Of a DNA stretch of 64,000 bases, positions 16,425-25,900 are shown piece after piece. The notes beneath the pieces were generated by a model, which was not told the DNA's origin, searched no databases, and saw nothing but the letters and a program-made list of their open reading frames with translations. The position numbers and the translations under genes were made by a program. The stretch's first letter is position 1; every line of letters starts with the position of its first letter. This stretch comes from Bacteroidota bacterium (lineage in GTDB: Bacteria > Bacteroidota > Bacteroidia > NS11-12g > UBA9320), in NCBI GenBank assembly GCA_016124755.1, contig WGNA01000018.1:1-64000 (forward strand), read 5' to 3'.

Positions 16425-17400
16425 GGCTACGGCCACCCCTCCCCAGATGAAAGATCGTTAATTCTGGACTAATTCGCGAATAAGGGTAGGATCTTAAACA
16501 CTTATTTTCGATCCGGATTCTGTTGAGAGGAGGTTTACATTTTTCACGCAGAGGCGCAGTATATTTACTGAATTCAGAATTAGTTATTCCGGGCTGAATT
16601 ATAGGTTTTAAAGAAAAGGTGAAAAGAGATTGCAGAGATTTCGCACGAATGTTCGTAGGTTTCGAATATGTGATTTCAGAAATCTTGAAACAACACAATT
16701 GCATTTCTAAACAGAAATAATGGATTGAGAATTTACTCCGGGCTAAGGCCGCCCCTCCCCATTCGAAAGATCGTCAATTTTGAAATATGTCGCAAAGAAA
16801 GGCGCGATTTTAAGTACTTATTTTCGATCCGGATTCGGTTGGGGCAAGGTTTACATTTTTCACTCAGAGGCGCAGTATATTTGCTGAATTCAGAGCAAAT
16901 TATTCCGGACTGAATGAGTCGGTTTTAAAGAAAAGGTAAAAAGAGATCGCAGAGATTTCCTTTAAATGTTCGTAGGTCTCGAATATGTGATTTCAGAAAT
17001 CTTGAAACAGCACAATTGCATTTCTAAACGGAAATAATGGATTGAAAATTTACTCCGGGCTACGGCCACCCCTCCCCAGATGAAAGATCGTTAATTTTGA
17101 AATATGTCGCAAAGAAAGGCGCGATTTTAAGTACTTATTTTTCTGTCCGGATTTGGGTGAAGTGATATTTTCATTTTTCACGCAGAGGCGCAGAAAATTT
17201 GCTGAATTCAGAATTAATTATTCCGGGCTGAATGAGTCGGTTTTAAAGAAAAGGTAAAAAGAGATAGCAGAGATTTCCCTTAAATGTTCGTAGGTCTCGA
17301 ATATGTGATTTCAGAAATCTTGAAACAACACAATTGCATCTCTAAACAGAAATAATTGATTGCGAATGTACTCCGGGGCTACGGCCGCCCCTCCCAAGTT
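16425..17400. repeat. 317-bp tandem repeat, three full units and a partial fourth
   Basis: Units begin at GGCTA(C/A)GGCC(A/G)CCCCTCCC at 16425, 16741, 17058 and 17377, giving periods of 316, 317 and 319 bp. Each unit carries, in order, GATGAAAGATCGT, AAACACTTATTTTC, TTTTCACGCAGAGGCGCAG, TTTTAAAGAAAAGGT, ATGTTCGTAGGT, GAATATGTGATTTCAG and TTGAAACA-CACAATTGCAT. No unit encodes a conserved protein. The same motif blocks recur at 60475..61180. This fills the whole gap between the SRPBCC gene and the methyltransferase. Confidence 0.9.
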
Positions 17401-17492
17401 GAAAGTTACTGCTTCTAACCCAGCGAACCATCATCATTTAGTGCATTAAACACTTACTTCATGCACGAATTGGAAAATCAAAAATTCGAACC

Positions 17493-18278
17493 TTAAAATT
17501 TCTCCGCAACCACAAACAGATAATCTCCCGAATCATTGTCGAAGCCGTTGATGATATTGCGGATGCTATCGTTTTCAATATCTTCTTTGAGTTGCGATAA
17601 CCCGGATTGTATTTCGTTAAAATTGGCGAGGTCGGCGAACGAAGAAATACCGTTTCGGATTTCCGGATTTAGGTAGAGTTCAGGTTGCTCTTTTCCGCAG
17701 TACAGAAAATGATCCTGGAGATCAGGCTGAACAAAATATTTTTCGGTTTGGGTGATTTCAAAACCATTTCGCTCGAGTGCGTCGCTTACCCGAACTAGCG
17801 AGGGCATTTGTTGAATTGAAGCATCCAACATTTTCGGAAAGAAATGTTTGAGCCAGTATCCTTCCATTTGTTCGGGCGTGGAAGTGAAGATCACAATTCT
17901 GCCGCCCGCACACAACACCCGGTTGAGTTCCTGAAAACCGGAATCGAGATCGGGCCAGTGATGAAGGGTTAATGTGCAGATGATTCCATCGATACTTTCA
18001 TCGGTTAGGCCGGTGTGTTCAGAGGTTCCGCTGATCCATTGAATATCCGGATTTCGTTGTCGGGCGATATTCAGCATTTTTTCGGAGGGATCAATTCCGA
18101 CGATATTTATCCCGGAATTTTTAATGGCAATGGTATAATTCCCGGTTCCGCAACCAATGTCGGCATATTTCATTTCCGAATCGGGATCAAGCATTTCGAG
18201 CAATCGGGATGTGAGGTACGGATCTGCTTTTCGTGTGTTATTATAATCGTCTCCGATTCGATCGTATTTAATATCCAT
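17493..18278 (-). CDS. Class I SAM-dependent methyltransferase
   Basis: A 261-residue cytoplasmic methyltransferase with a Rossmann fold. Motif I is YADIGCGTGNYTIAI, the acidic end of strand beta2 is IVGIDPSEKML, and motif IV is DGIICTLTLHHWPDLDSGFQELNRVL. The post-core GGRIVIFTSTPEQMEGYWLKHFFP is typical of the UbiE/COQ5-like Methyltransf_11 group. The substrate cannot be told from sequence; small-molecule methylation is likely. It is a single gene. The start is the ATG giving MDIKYDRIGDDYNNTRKADPY, the usual N-terminus of this group. Confidence 0.88.
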   Translation of the reverse strand: MDIKYDRIGDDYNNTRKADPYLTSRLLEMLDPDSEMKYADIGCGTGNYTIAIKNSGINIVGIDPSEKMLNIARQRNPDIQWISGTSEHTGLTDESIDGIICTLTLHHWPDLDSGFQELNRVLCAGGRIVIFTSTPEQMEGYWLKHFFPKMLDASIQQMPSLVRVSDALERNGFEITQTEKYFVQPDLQDHFLYCGKEQPELYLNPEIRNGISSFADLANFNEIQSGLSQLKEDIENDSIRNIINGFDNDSGDYLFVVAEKF

Positions 18279-18572
18279 GATATTTAAGTTGAGCCTGCAA
18301 GTTAAGAACTTGATTTTCCAATTAAATAAGTTGTGAAATGTTTGATCGGGGAATTATGATTTCAGATCGAAGATTGAATAAGGTTTTGATTGAAGCAAAT
18401 TTAGTGGTAAGGCCGTTGTAGGCATCAGACACATGTAGGGGTAAGGCATGCCTTACCCCTACATATATCGCATGCCGTACCCTACAAATACCGAATGCTA
18501 TTCCCCTTCATCGCGAAACCCAATTTAGTGATGATCTTTCACGAATAATCAGTGTATAAACCTGTCACCCGG
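18279..18572. other. Intergenic region with a 32-bp perfect palindrome
   Basis: At 18433..18464 there is a perfect 32-bp palindrome without a spacer, reading ATGTAGGGGTAAGGCA and its exact reverse complement. A degenerate half copy (GCATGCCGTACCCTACA) follows at once. It lies between the start of the methyltransferase gene and the stop of msrA, both transcribed leftwards. It may be a REP-type element or a terminator hairpin for the minus strand, but there is no T-run. Confidence 0.7.
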
Positions 18573-19235
18573 TCACTCCGCATGTTCCTTCAGCAAATCC
18601 TTAAACTCTTTACGGATTTTCTGAACCTTTGGCGCAATCACATACGAGCAATATCCCTGATTCGGGTTATTGCTGAAATAATTCTGGTGATAATCTTCTG
18701 CCGGATAATAATTGTTTACCGGTTCGATAGCTGTAACAATCGGGTTCTCCCAAAGTCCACTGCTGTCGGTTTCGGCTTTACTCTTTTCGGCCTGCTCTTT
18801 TTGCTTTTCGTTGTGATAATAAATCACGGAACGATACTGATAACCTACGTCATTTCCCTGACGGTTCATCGTTGTGGGATCGTGAGCATGCCAGAAAATC
18901 GTGAGCAGCGTATCGTATGAAATAATTTTCGGATCGAAATAAATCTGCGCCACTTCTGTATGTCCGGTGGTACCGGCACAAACTTCCTTATACGACGGGT
19001 TTTTCACGTGGCCGCCGGCATATCCGGATTCCACTTTTACCACGCCTTTCATATCCTGAAAAATGGCTTCCACGCACCAGAAACATCCGGCACCGAAGGT
19101 GGCCGTATCGAGATTTAAGCTGTCGGTATTCTGATCCATACTAATGATTTTCGATTGGGTTTTTTGTCCTTTGACGCACGACAAAAATAGGCTAAAGGTT
19201 AATGTGAGAATGGTGGTTGTGAGGAGCTTATTCAT
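18573..19235 (-). CDS. msrA: Peptide-methionine (S)-S-oxide reductase, exported lipoprotein
   Basis: It reduces the S epimer of methionine sulfoxide in proteins. The 220-residue precursor has a signal peptide with a lipobox (LTFSLFLSC), then the MsrA core: [18 protein letters not shown] with the catalytic Cys in [66 protein letters not shown]. It should act outside the cytoplasmic membrane. It overlaps the end of the upstream msrB-domain gene by 8 bp, so S and R epimers are repaired by co-expressed exported enzymes. Confidence 0.96.
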   Translation of the reverse strand: MNKLLTTTILTLTFSLFLSCVKGQKTQSKIISMDQNTDSLNLDTATFGAGCFWCVEAIFQDMKGVVKVESGYAGGHVKNPSYKEVCAGTTGHTEVAQIYFDPKIISYDTLLTIFWHAHDPTTMNRQGNDVGYQYRSVIYYHNEKQKEQAEKSKAETDSSGLWENPIVTAIEPVNNYYPAEDYHQNYFSNNPNQGYCSYVIAPKVQKIRKEFKDLLKEHAE

Positions 19236-20268
19236 GGGTGTTTTCGGGTTTAAAAGATTTGAATTTTATGGAAACCGAATTCACACAATGACGGGTGTTT
19301 TTGTTGGTAAATCCTTCTCCGAGAAAAACATGTCCGAGATGGGCATCGCAATTTTCGCAGGTGATTTCGGTTCGGTATCCGTCGGAATCGGTGGTTCGGC
19401 GAACCATACCGGGAATTTCATCATCGAAACTCGGCCATCCACAATGCGAATCGAATTTGTCGGAACTCCAGTAGAGCGGCGCATTGCAGCGGCGGCAGAG
19501 ATAAATTCCGTCTGCTTTAAAATCGTAGTATTCACCGGTAAAAGCGCGTTCGGTTCCTTTGTTTTGAATTACAGAATATTCAAAACTGTTGAGCGAGTTA
19601 TACGGATGCAAAGCCGATCCGTCGCGCATGTCGAAAAGGTATTCGAACACAGCCTTTTTTATGGCGGAAGGTTCGGCCATTTGCAACATGTTGTGTGATG
19701 GGAGGGAGAATAAGGTGTTGCCATTCTTATCGGCAATAACCGTGAGCGCATTAATTCCGGTCGGTTTTTTCATGAAAGCTGAAAAATTCTCCGGAATATT
19801 AATTTCAGTTGTATTTGCAAAGCGGATTGTGTCGGGGGAAATCCGATTCAGGTTTTTGAAATCTTCCGGCACATTAAAGTTGGAGACAACCCGGATTTGA
19901 ACATTAAAATCCTTGAGTTCGGCAGCTAGTTCATCGAGGTAAATGAGTTGGCGCGTATAAAAGGAATCGGTTGGATTTCCGGAAAAACAATAAATCGTAA
20001 TCGCGTCAACCGGATTCAGAATGGAGATATTGTTTTGTACGGTTTCGAAGGCTTGCGAATCGTACCAGGTTTTCCAATCGGGATGATCGGCAAGTGTTTT
20101 TTGCAAAGCTTCGGATAATGGCTTTCCGGAACGGTACAAATGGGAAGTTGCATTGGGTGTTTGCATATTTTGTTCACTAACTTTTTCGTTGAGGTCGGCG
20201 CTGCATCCAAGGGCATAAACCGCAATTAGTGCCGGCAGGAGGAAGCTCCGTGAAATTAATGGTTTCAT
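19228..20268 (-). CDS. msrB: Lipoprotein with thioredoxin-like N-terminal region and MsrB domain
   Basis: Peptide-methionine (R)-S-oxide reductase. From the ATG at 20268 (an upstream ATG at 20292 is less likely) the signal peptide ends in a lipobox (AVYALGC). Residues about 60-200 look thioredoxin-like ([46 protein letters not shown]), but no CxxC motif is present. The C-terminal 120 residues are a complete MsrB: zinc pairs CRRC and [23 protein letters not shown] and the catalytic Cys in TRHCVNS. The protein is far longer than stand-alone MsrB (about 140 residues). It is translated together with msrA. Confidence 0.92.
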   Translation of the reverse strand: MKPLISRSFLLPALIAVYALGCSADLNEKVSEQNMQTPNATSHLYRSGKPLSEALQKTLADHPDWKTWYDSQAFETVQNNISILNPVDAITIYCFSGNPTDSFYTRQLIYLDELAAELKDFNVQIRVVSNFNVPEDFKNLNRISPDTIRFANTTEINIPENFSAFMKKPTGINALTVIADKNGNTLFSLPSHNMLQMAEPSAIKKAVFEYLFDMRDGSALHPYNSLNSFEYSVIQNKGTERAFTGEYYDFKADGIYLCRRCNAPLYWSSDKFDSHCGWPSFDDEIPGMVRRTTDSDGYRTEITCENCDAHLGHVFLGEGFTNKNTRHCVNSVSIKFKSFKPENTHE

Positions 20269-20439
20269 ATAATTAACTACGTTTAAAGGCATTGTTCGGT
20301 TTTAGTGTCGTTCTCATTTTAAAAGCCTGACCTGAAAATCGGGATTCATGACGAACGTATGGTATCGGTCGATGAAGTTAGAAAGGTGCGCTGTGCTATG
20401 CGTAAGTACTAAAGAAGTTGAATAAGGGTTAAACGTCTG

Positions 20440-21660
20440 ATGACCCGTAGAATGAATCGTATTATTTGTATTTTGATTTTGTTGCCATTGGGGGCAACTG
20501 GTCAGAACATAGTCGACAGCCTGAGAAGTCGACTGATTGGCAGATGGATTTTAACAGATGTGTTAACCAGTCTCCCTTTTGATTCGGAAGCAAATGTTGT
20601 TTCGTATCCGGTTGATTGCCATAATACGCTGGATGTTGAGTTTACAATTGATTCAATTTTAATAACGCGTTTTGAACCCTACCGGGTCTATAAACAAAAG
20701 TTGAAATATTCCATTATTCCTTCTGCTGATCGAAGAAACGGATTTCGCATTAATATCTATCAAGAAAGCATTAAAAAGAAACTTCACCGTCGAACCTTTA
20801 AAGATTTTAAGGCGTTCTGGGATTGTGCTCAATTAACCGATTCTTCAATAACATTAATTGTTAATCCCGATCTTTTACATGCAAGCCTGGTAGACAATTC
20901 GGTAAGCACTTTGAAATTTGTCCGAAAAGCGCAAACAGAGAATAAGGCTGCTCTGGAAGGAAGTTGGTTTTATACATCAAACCGGCCATTACGGATGGAT
21001 GAGCGTGAATTAGTTTTTAGCAGAGATAGCATTTGGTTTAATTCATCGAAATACAAAACCTGTCGATATTTGGCATTTCATAAAAAAGATAATAGTGAAA
21101 CCTATTCTATAAATGAAGAGGAAGCACCTCTTACTCCTTATTTTACAATAAGAGATTGGAATATTCCTTATACATCCCGATATGAAATATGTGAGGTTCT
21201 ACATGTCATTGGCTTTTGGTATCATGGGAGGAAGCATCGATTCAAATATGATATCACAGATGAGAAGTTAATACTGACACGAATGGAAGATGTTAAAATA
21301 AGCCAACCTCATAATGTTGGATTTGTCAGTTTTACGCATCAGAAATGGTGGGCACGCTATCCTTCGGGAGATTTTGATCCGGTAAAAAATTCCATCATGG
21401 TTTTCCATCGCGATTCGTGTTATACCTGTTCAGATGATTCGGATACCTACACGTATTCAAAATTATTTTTTTGGAATGATACCCTCACGGTTGCAATTAA
21501 TTACGTAAATGGCGGGATGCGAAGTACGACTGCATATATCCTGAAATATTCGTACATGCCGCAGGAACATATTCTGATTTTATATTTTACGACTCATGAT
21601 CCGATCCGGTTTCATGTAATTTATGAAAACCAAAAATTAACGATGATTAAAGTTCCATGA
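20440..21660 (+). CDS. Secreted hypothetical protein with three lipocalin-like GxW modules
   Basis: A 406-residue exported protein; the signal peptide is IICILILLPLGATGQ (ATG at 20440 or 20452). It appears to hold three similar beta-rich modules, each beginning near a G/A-x-W motif: LIGRWILTD, LEGSWFYTS and HQKWWARYPSGDFDP. The third continues NSIMVFHRDSCYTCSDDSDTYTYSKLFFWND, which parallels the last module of the broken gene at 22751..24130. Function is unknown. It overlaps the next gene by ATGA, so 20440..24130 is one operon. Confidence 0.65.
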   Translation: MTRRMNRIICILILLPLGATGQNIVDSLRSRLIGRWILTDVLTSLPFDSEANVVSYPVDCHNTLDVEFTIDSILITRFEPYRVYKQKLKYSIIPSADRRNGFRINIYQESIKKKLHRRTFKDFKAFWDCAQLTDSSITLIVNPDLLHASLVDNSVSTLKFVRKAQTENKAALEGSWFYTSNRPLRMDERELVFSRDSIWFNSSKYKTCRYLAFHKKDNSETYSINEEEAPLTPYFTIRDWNIPYTSRYEICEVLHVIGFWYHGRKHRFKYDITDEKLILTRMEDVKISQPHNVGFVSFTHQKWWARYPSGDFDPVKNSIMVFHRDSCYTCSDDSDTYTYSKLFFWNDTLTVAINYVNGGMRSTTAYILKYSYMPQEHILILYFTTHDPIRFHVIYENQKLTMIKVP

Positions 21661-22754
21661 AATTGAGATTATTGTTTATCCTTATTTTTAGTGTAAAGAG
21701 TGTCTTGAGTGGTTTTGCCCAAACGATTGAAATCACTCCGGAGTTAGGTCGTGCGTATATACATTACCTTGAACGACAGGTGATCAAAACCGCGTGGGAT
21801 GCTGTGATGGATGGAAAATTAACGGCGTATGATGTTGATTCTCCTAATGTGAAATTAACACCAGAGATGGTGTTGGGTAAATTTTATTTTGAAGTAGATA
21901 TAGAGTATGATACTCTGGATTCTTACAATATTGCTCATATTTCAACCGGTATTGGATGTGAGTCAGACTCATGTATAACTTCCATATTTGTGTTGAGTAA
22001 TAAGACTGCGGATTTTATTAATCTGAAATATCAACAAGAAGTATTGGCAATTGCTTTTGGAAACCAACCCGTTATTTCCGGAATTATTCTGGGCAATATG
22101 CCAAAATTCAAAGTTCAGGCAGATGAGTTGTTGGAATTATTACCGGTTGCCATTCGAGCTCCATTTTGTGCAATACTTTCTTTACGACATAGTATTGGCA
22201 ATTTGAGATATGCAAGAAGTGAAATGTACCCTGAAAACTTTGAAGAATATCTGCTTGAAAAAGAAACGAAAACCGGCAAAGACAATACACATTCAGATTT
22301 GTTGGAACTTTCGGATTCCTTTACAACCGGATTGGGAAATTTTATTTCTGTTCTTCCGGCTGCAGTTCTGGATGTTAGAATGCAGGCAGGAAATTGGGAA
22401 TTCTTAAAACCAAATATTTACAGAGATCCGGATCTCAAAAGCAATTTTAAAAACATTGAAAGTGAATATGCAATGGAATATGTTGTTGTTTCTCAAGCGC
22501 CGGGATATGATGATTTTCAGGAACATTATATATCATCATTCAGCTTCAATATTCTCGACAGTCTTGAAACATTCACGAACGGTATTGGTGTAAGATTGTT
22601 GAAATTAATTCAAACCGATGCGAGACAAAAATTAGTTGGAGACGAAATACACAGATCGGTATTTATGAAGCTCGATTGGTTTGTTTCTTCATTATCCGAA
22701 GAAGATAAAATATTGTTTTTAGGATTAATAGAATACAGTAAAAACACGAAGTGA
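21657..22754 (+). CDS. Secreted hypothetical protein
   Basis: A 365-residue protein with signal peptide LLFILIFSVKSVLSGFAQ. The early stretch KTAWDAVMDGKLTAYDVDSPNVKLTPEMV recalls a motif in GldN-type gliding/T9SS proteins, but the rest (alpha-rich, for example SDLLELSDSFTTGLGNFIS and VFMKLDWFVSSLSEEDKILFLGLI) does not support that assignment. It overlaps both neighbours by ATGA. No domain is recognised. Confidence 0.6.
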   Translation: MKLRLLFILIFSVKSVLSGFAQTIEITPELGRAYIHYLERQVIKTAWDAVMDGKLTAYDVDSPNVKLTPEMVLGKFYFEVDIEYDTLDSYNIAHISTGIGCESDSCITSIFVLSNKTADFINLKYQQEVLAIAFGNQPVISGIILGNMPKFKVQADELLELLPVAIRAPFCAILSLRHSIGNLRYARSEMYPENFEEYLLEKETKTGKDNTHSDLLELSDSFTTGLGNFISVLPAAVLDVRMQAGNWEFLKPNIYRDPDLKSNFKNIESEYAMEYVVVSQAPGYDDFQEHYISSFSFNILDSLETFTNGIGVRLLKLIQTDARQKLVGDEIHRSVFMKLDWFVSSLSEEDKILFLGLIEYSKNTK

Positions 22755-24130
22755 ATTATTTATACCTGAAACAGATACTTATTTATCATCTGCGGTTTGA
22801 TTTGGTTATTGACTCTGGGCTGTTCCGCAATGTACAAATCAAAAAACGGTTGTGCATTGCTATCATTTCTTCCCTTTTGATGCTTAACTCATGGGTGACT
22901 GCACAATCACTCGAAGAAGTTAAACACAAAACCTTCATTGGGCATTGGAAGCCTGATTCGGGTTCTTTTGTTTTGAATCGATTACTCCTAACACCTCCAT
23001 ATCTAAAGGTGCCTAAAGAATATGCAAACAGACTTCAGGATTCGGTTGTAGAATTGATTGTGGACTCATCAATAATCGGTTTTGTATGTGTTCATAATTT
23101 AAAAAGAGATACCATTGAGATACCATACAATTTTGAAAAAGGCTATTCTGATTATTATAGAATTATGCCCAGATATATAAAGAAACCCTGATATAAACCA
23201 AAGAACAATAGTTGGTATTTCCGATTGTTTTGGACAATTGAATGTAATAATACGGACTTGTTCGTCACGAGCTATCTGTTATACGACACAGGTCATCGTC
23301 ATCACTACGACACTCTGCTTTTTAGCAGAAACCCTGAACCTGAAATAGCTGAAAATGATTTTTTAGGTAAATGGTATTACAGTCGGCAAGAAAATCAAAC
23401 TCCCGATTTGGATTCGATTGTTCTCACAAAAACTCCGGATGATCATTTTGACAACGGGATTAAATGTTACGCCACTATGGAATTTGGTTGTGACTTGCAC
23501 TCTTTTAATTGTTTGAAGAATTATTTTATTGAATCATCGTATGAACCTCAGGAAGGAGATAACTCAAATTATTACAAATGGGTAATCCAAAACGGGTATC
23601 CCTGCTATTGGGAAATTGACGTTACAACCCGAAGATTGTATTTAATAAACAAAAAAGATCATGAGATTAAACGAGTATTTCATTACCGGTTTACAGAAAA
23701 TAATTTGATTTTAACATTTCTGAAAAGCGTGGAATATGATTCGGTGATAACCTATCGAAACCGCACTGAAATATCGAAAAGTTATCCTTTTGGAAAATGG
23801 TATCACTGTACAGATGCGAATCAATTAAGCACCGGAGATTCGATGCTGTTCGTACGTGATTCGTGCTGCTTTGATTATAAGAAAACCACAAGTTTCCATT
23901 GGAGTGAGAGCAGTTGTGAGACATTGTTTTTTTCGGGTATAGTAGATATAGAATACTGCACCGAAAAACACATCGAAGTCAGCAAGTTTGAATCGAGTTG
24001 GCCAAATTCATGGAATTTAGAAATAGATACAAATGAACAGAGAGTATATAGTAAGTATAAAAGGGAGATTAATTTTAAATATCAAATTATCGATGACCAA
24101 TTACTGTTAATAAAGGTCAAAGATGATTAA
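22751..24130 (+). pseudogene. Secreted GxW-module protein interrupted by an in-frame TGA
   Basis: Two open stretches, 22751..23191 and 23225..24130, are in the same frame and separated only by TGA at 23189..23191. The codons between encode YKPKNNSWYFRLFWTIECN with no other stop. Together they read as a signal peptide (CIAIISSLLMLNSWVTAQ), then modules starting FIGHWKPDSG, FLGKWYYSRQENQTP and PFGKWYHCTDANQLSTGDSML. This is the same three-module plan as the intact protein at 20440, so the gene is a paralogue with a nonsense mutation or a base error. The N-terminus before the signal peptide is unusually long, so the true start is uncertain. Confidence 0.7.
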
Positions 24131-24283
24131 TTATCGGTTCCGGTAATTGGCGAACAACAATGTTTTGGCATAAGGGGTTATTCACTATCAAACCGCAATC
24201 ACAAATCTGATCGACCCTCATAAATCAACCTTCGTACATCTTAAAACGGACTTCCCTAAATTCGCCATTCATTTTTAGGAATT

Positions 24284-25900
24284 TTGAAATCTCGAATTAC
24301 CCCTGCAGAGCTGCAACAACATTTCGATTCGCTCATTGAAAGTGCGATCGATGGAATTCTGATCATCGACGAAAAAGGCATCATGATCGAAGCGAACTCT
24401 TCGGTTCTCAAATTGTTCGGCTACCCAAAAGACGAAATTCTCGGCAGGAATGTGAATATGCTCATGCCTCATCCACACAGTCATTTGCACGATGGGTACA
24501 TGAGAAATTACATCGAAACCGGAATTGCCAAAATCATCGGAATCGGTCGGGAAGTCGAAGGTTTAAGAAAAGACGGAACCACCTTTCCTTTCCGGTTGGC
24601 AGTAGGCGAACTCAAAATTAAAAACGGCAGACTCTTTACCGGGTTTGTTCACGATCTCACCAAAGAAAAAGAGACCAGCGCTCAGTTAAAAGAATACGCC
24701 GAGCGACTCGAATCGAAGGTGAAAGACCGCACTGCTCAGCTCGAACAGGAAATCGAAATCAAGAAAAGAACAGAAACCGCACTTCTCGAGAGTCAGAAGT
24801 TATACGAAGCTATCGCGATAAACTTTCCCAACGGAACCATCAACGTGCTAGACCGCAATCTCAATTTCCTTTTCGTGGAAGGAAGTGGATTGAAACAACT
24901 CGGAATGGGAACCAAAGACCTCATTGGCAAATCGTATCTCGACCTGATTGATCCAGCCATAACAGAAATGGTATCCGAAAAACTCAACCGGGTTTTTGAA
25001 GGCGAAAGCGAAGATTTTGAAATTGAACTAAAGCACCTTGTTTTTAAAGTTCGCTCCGTTCCGTTGCCAAACGAAAACAACGAAATCGACCGCATTCTTC
25101 TCGTGGAAACCAACATTACCCAACAAAAAAAGGCAGAAGAAGAAATCTTTAATTCACTTAGAAAAGAAAAGGAACTGAACGACCTCAAATCGAGGTTTGT
25201 CTCCATGGCTTCGCACGAATTCAGAACTCCGCTGAGCACCATTCTTAGTTCTGCATCGCTCATTGAAAAATATCCGCAAACAGAAGATCAGCCCAAACGT
25301 GTAAAACACACCGAACGAATCCGGGGAAATGTTCGCAACCTTACATTAATATTAAATGATTTTCTCTCTCTCGAAAAACTCGATGCCGACAGCATTAGAA
25401 CCAACAAATCGCATTTTAATCTGTATCCGTTGGTTCAGGAAATAGCGGATGAATTTTTAGTACTGAAGAAGCCCGGTCAGAGCATCAAAATTAAATGTGC
25501 AAAGGAAGATTGTACGGTGTATTCTGATCCGTTTATCATTCAGAATGTACTAAACAATCTTATCTCAAACGCCATTAAATATTCCGGGCCAGAAAGCACC
25601 ATCACTATCGGAATGGAGTGCGACAACAAAAAATTGAAATTGTCGGTGTCTGACAATGGAAACGGTATTAGCACAGAAGATCAGAAATTTCTGTTTAACC
25701 GCTTTTACAGAGCCTCGAATGCAGGCAATGAACAAGGCACCGGACTCGGACTTCACATCGTAAGCCGGTACATCGATTTACTCGACGGTTCAATTTCTTT
25801 TGAATCAGAATTAGGCACGGGAACAACTTTTACGATAATATTGACGAACGCAATCATAGACTACGATACGAATGGACAAGAAGCGAATTCTGGTAATTGA
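24284..25900 (+). CDS. PAS sensor histidine kinase with FixL-like heme-PAS signature
   Basis: A 538-residue kinase with TTG start and no membrane segments, so a soluble sensor. PAS-1 (residues 15-125) closely follows the FixL heme-PAS: NVNMLMPHPHSHLHDGYM, IIGIGREVEGLRKDGTTFP, FTGFVHDLT. His69 aligns with the proximal heme ligand (His200 of B. japonicum FixL) and Arg89 with the oxygen-contacting Arg220; the Arg206 and His214 positions are Asn and Lys. A coiled coil (AERLESKVKDRTAQLEQEIE) leads to PAS-2. HisKA has SMASHEFRTPLS (His311), and the ATPase has NVLNNLISNAIKYS, SDNGNGIS and GTGLGLHIV. It overlaps the next gene by 29 bp, and cbb3 oxidase genes lie downstream. A heme oxygen sensor is inferred. 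Confidence 0.9.
   Translation: MKSRITPAELQQHFDSLIESAIDGILIIDEKGIMIEANSSVLKLFGYPKDEILGRNVNMLMPHPHSHLHDGYMRNYIETGIAKIIGIGREVEGLRKDGTTFPFRLAVGELKIKNGRLFTGFVHDLTKEKETSAQLKEYAERLESKVKDRTAQLEQEIEIKKRTETALLESQKLYEAIAINFPNGTINVLDRNLNFLFVEGSGLKQLGMGTKDLIGKSYLDLIDPAITEMVSEKLNRVFEGESEDFEIELKHLVFKVRSVPLPNENNEIDRILLVETNITQQKKAEEEIFNSLRKEKELNDLKSRFVSMASHEFRTPLSTILSSASLIEKYPQTEDQPKRVKHTERIRGNVRNLTLILNDFLSLEKLDADSIRTNKSHFNLYPLVQEIADEFLVLKKPGQSIKIKCAKEDCTVYSDPFIIQNVLNNLISNAIKYSGPESTITIGMECDNKKLKLSVSDNGNGISTEDQKFLFNRFYRASNAGNEQGTGLGLHIVSRYIDLLDGSISFESELGTGTTFTIILTNAIIDYDTNGQEANSGN

Noticed and set aside
16354-16704. 116-residue minus-strand frame, and similar frames within the tandem repeat
   Set aside because: The frame is not kept between the three repeat units, so it is not under coding selection.
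16425-17400. CRISPR-like array
   Set aside because: The repeat unit is 317 bp with no short repeat/spacer alternation and no cas gene.
23189-23191. Selenocysteine or programmed readthrough at the in-frame TGA
   Set aside because: No supporting stem-loop or selenoprotein family is recognised; a nonsense mutation or base error is simpler.
24793-25263. 156-residue antisense frame in the histidine kinase
   Set aside because: Typical Ser/Leu-rich shadow of a real gene; kinase motifs on the plus strand are decisive.
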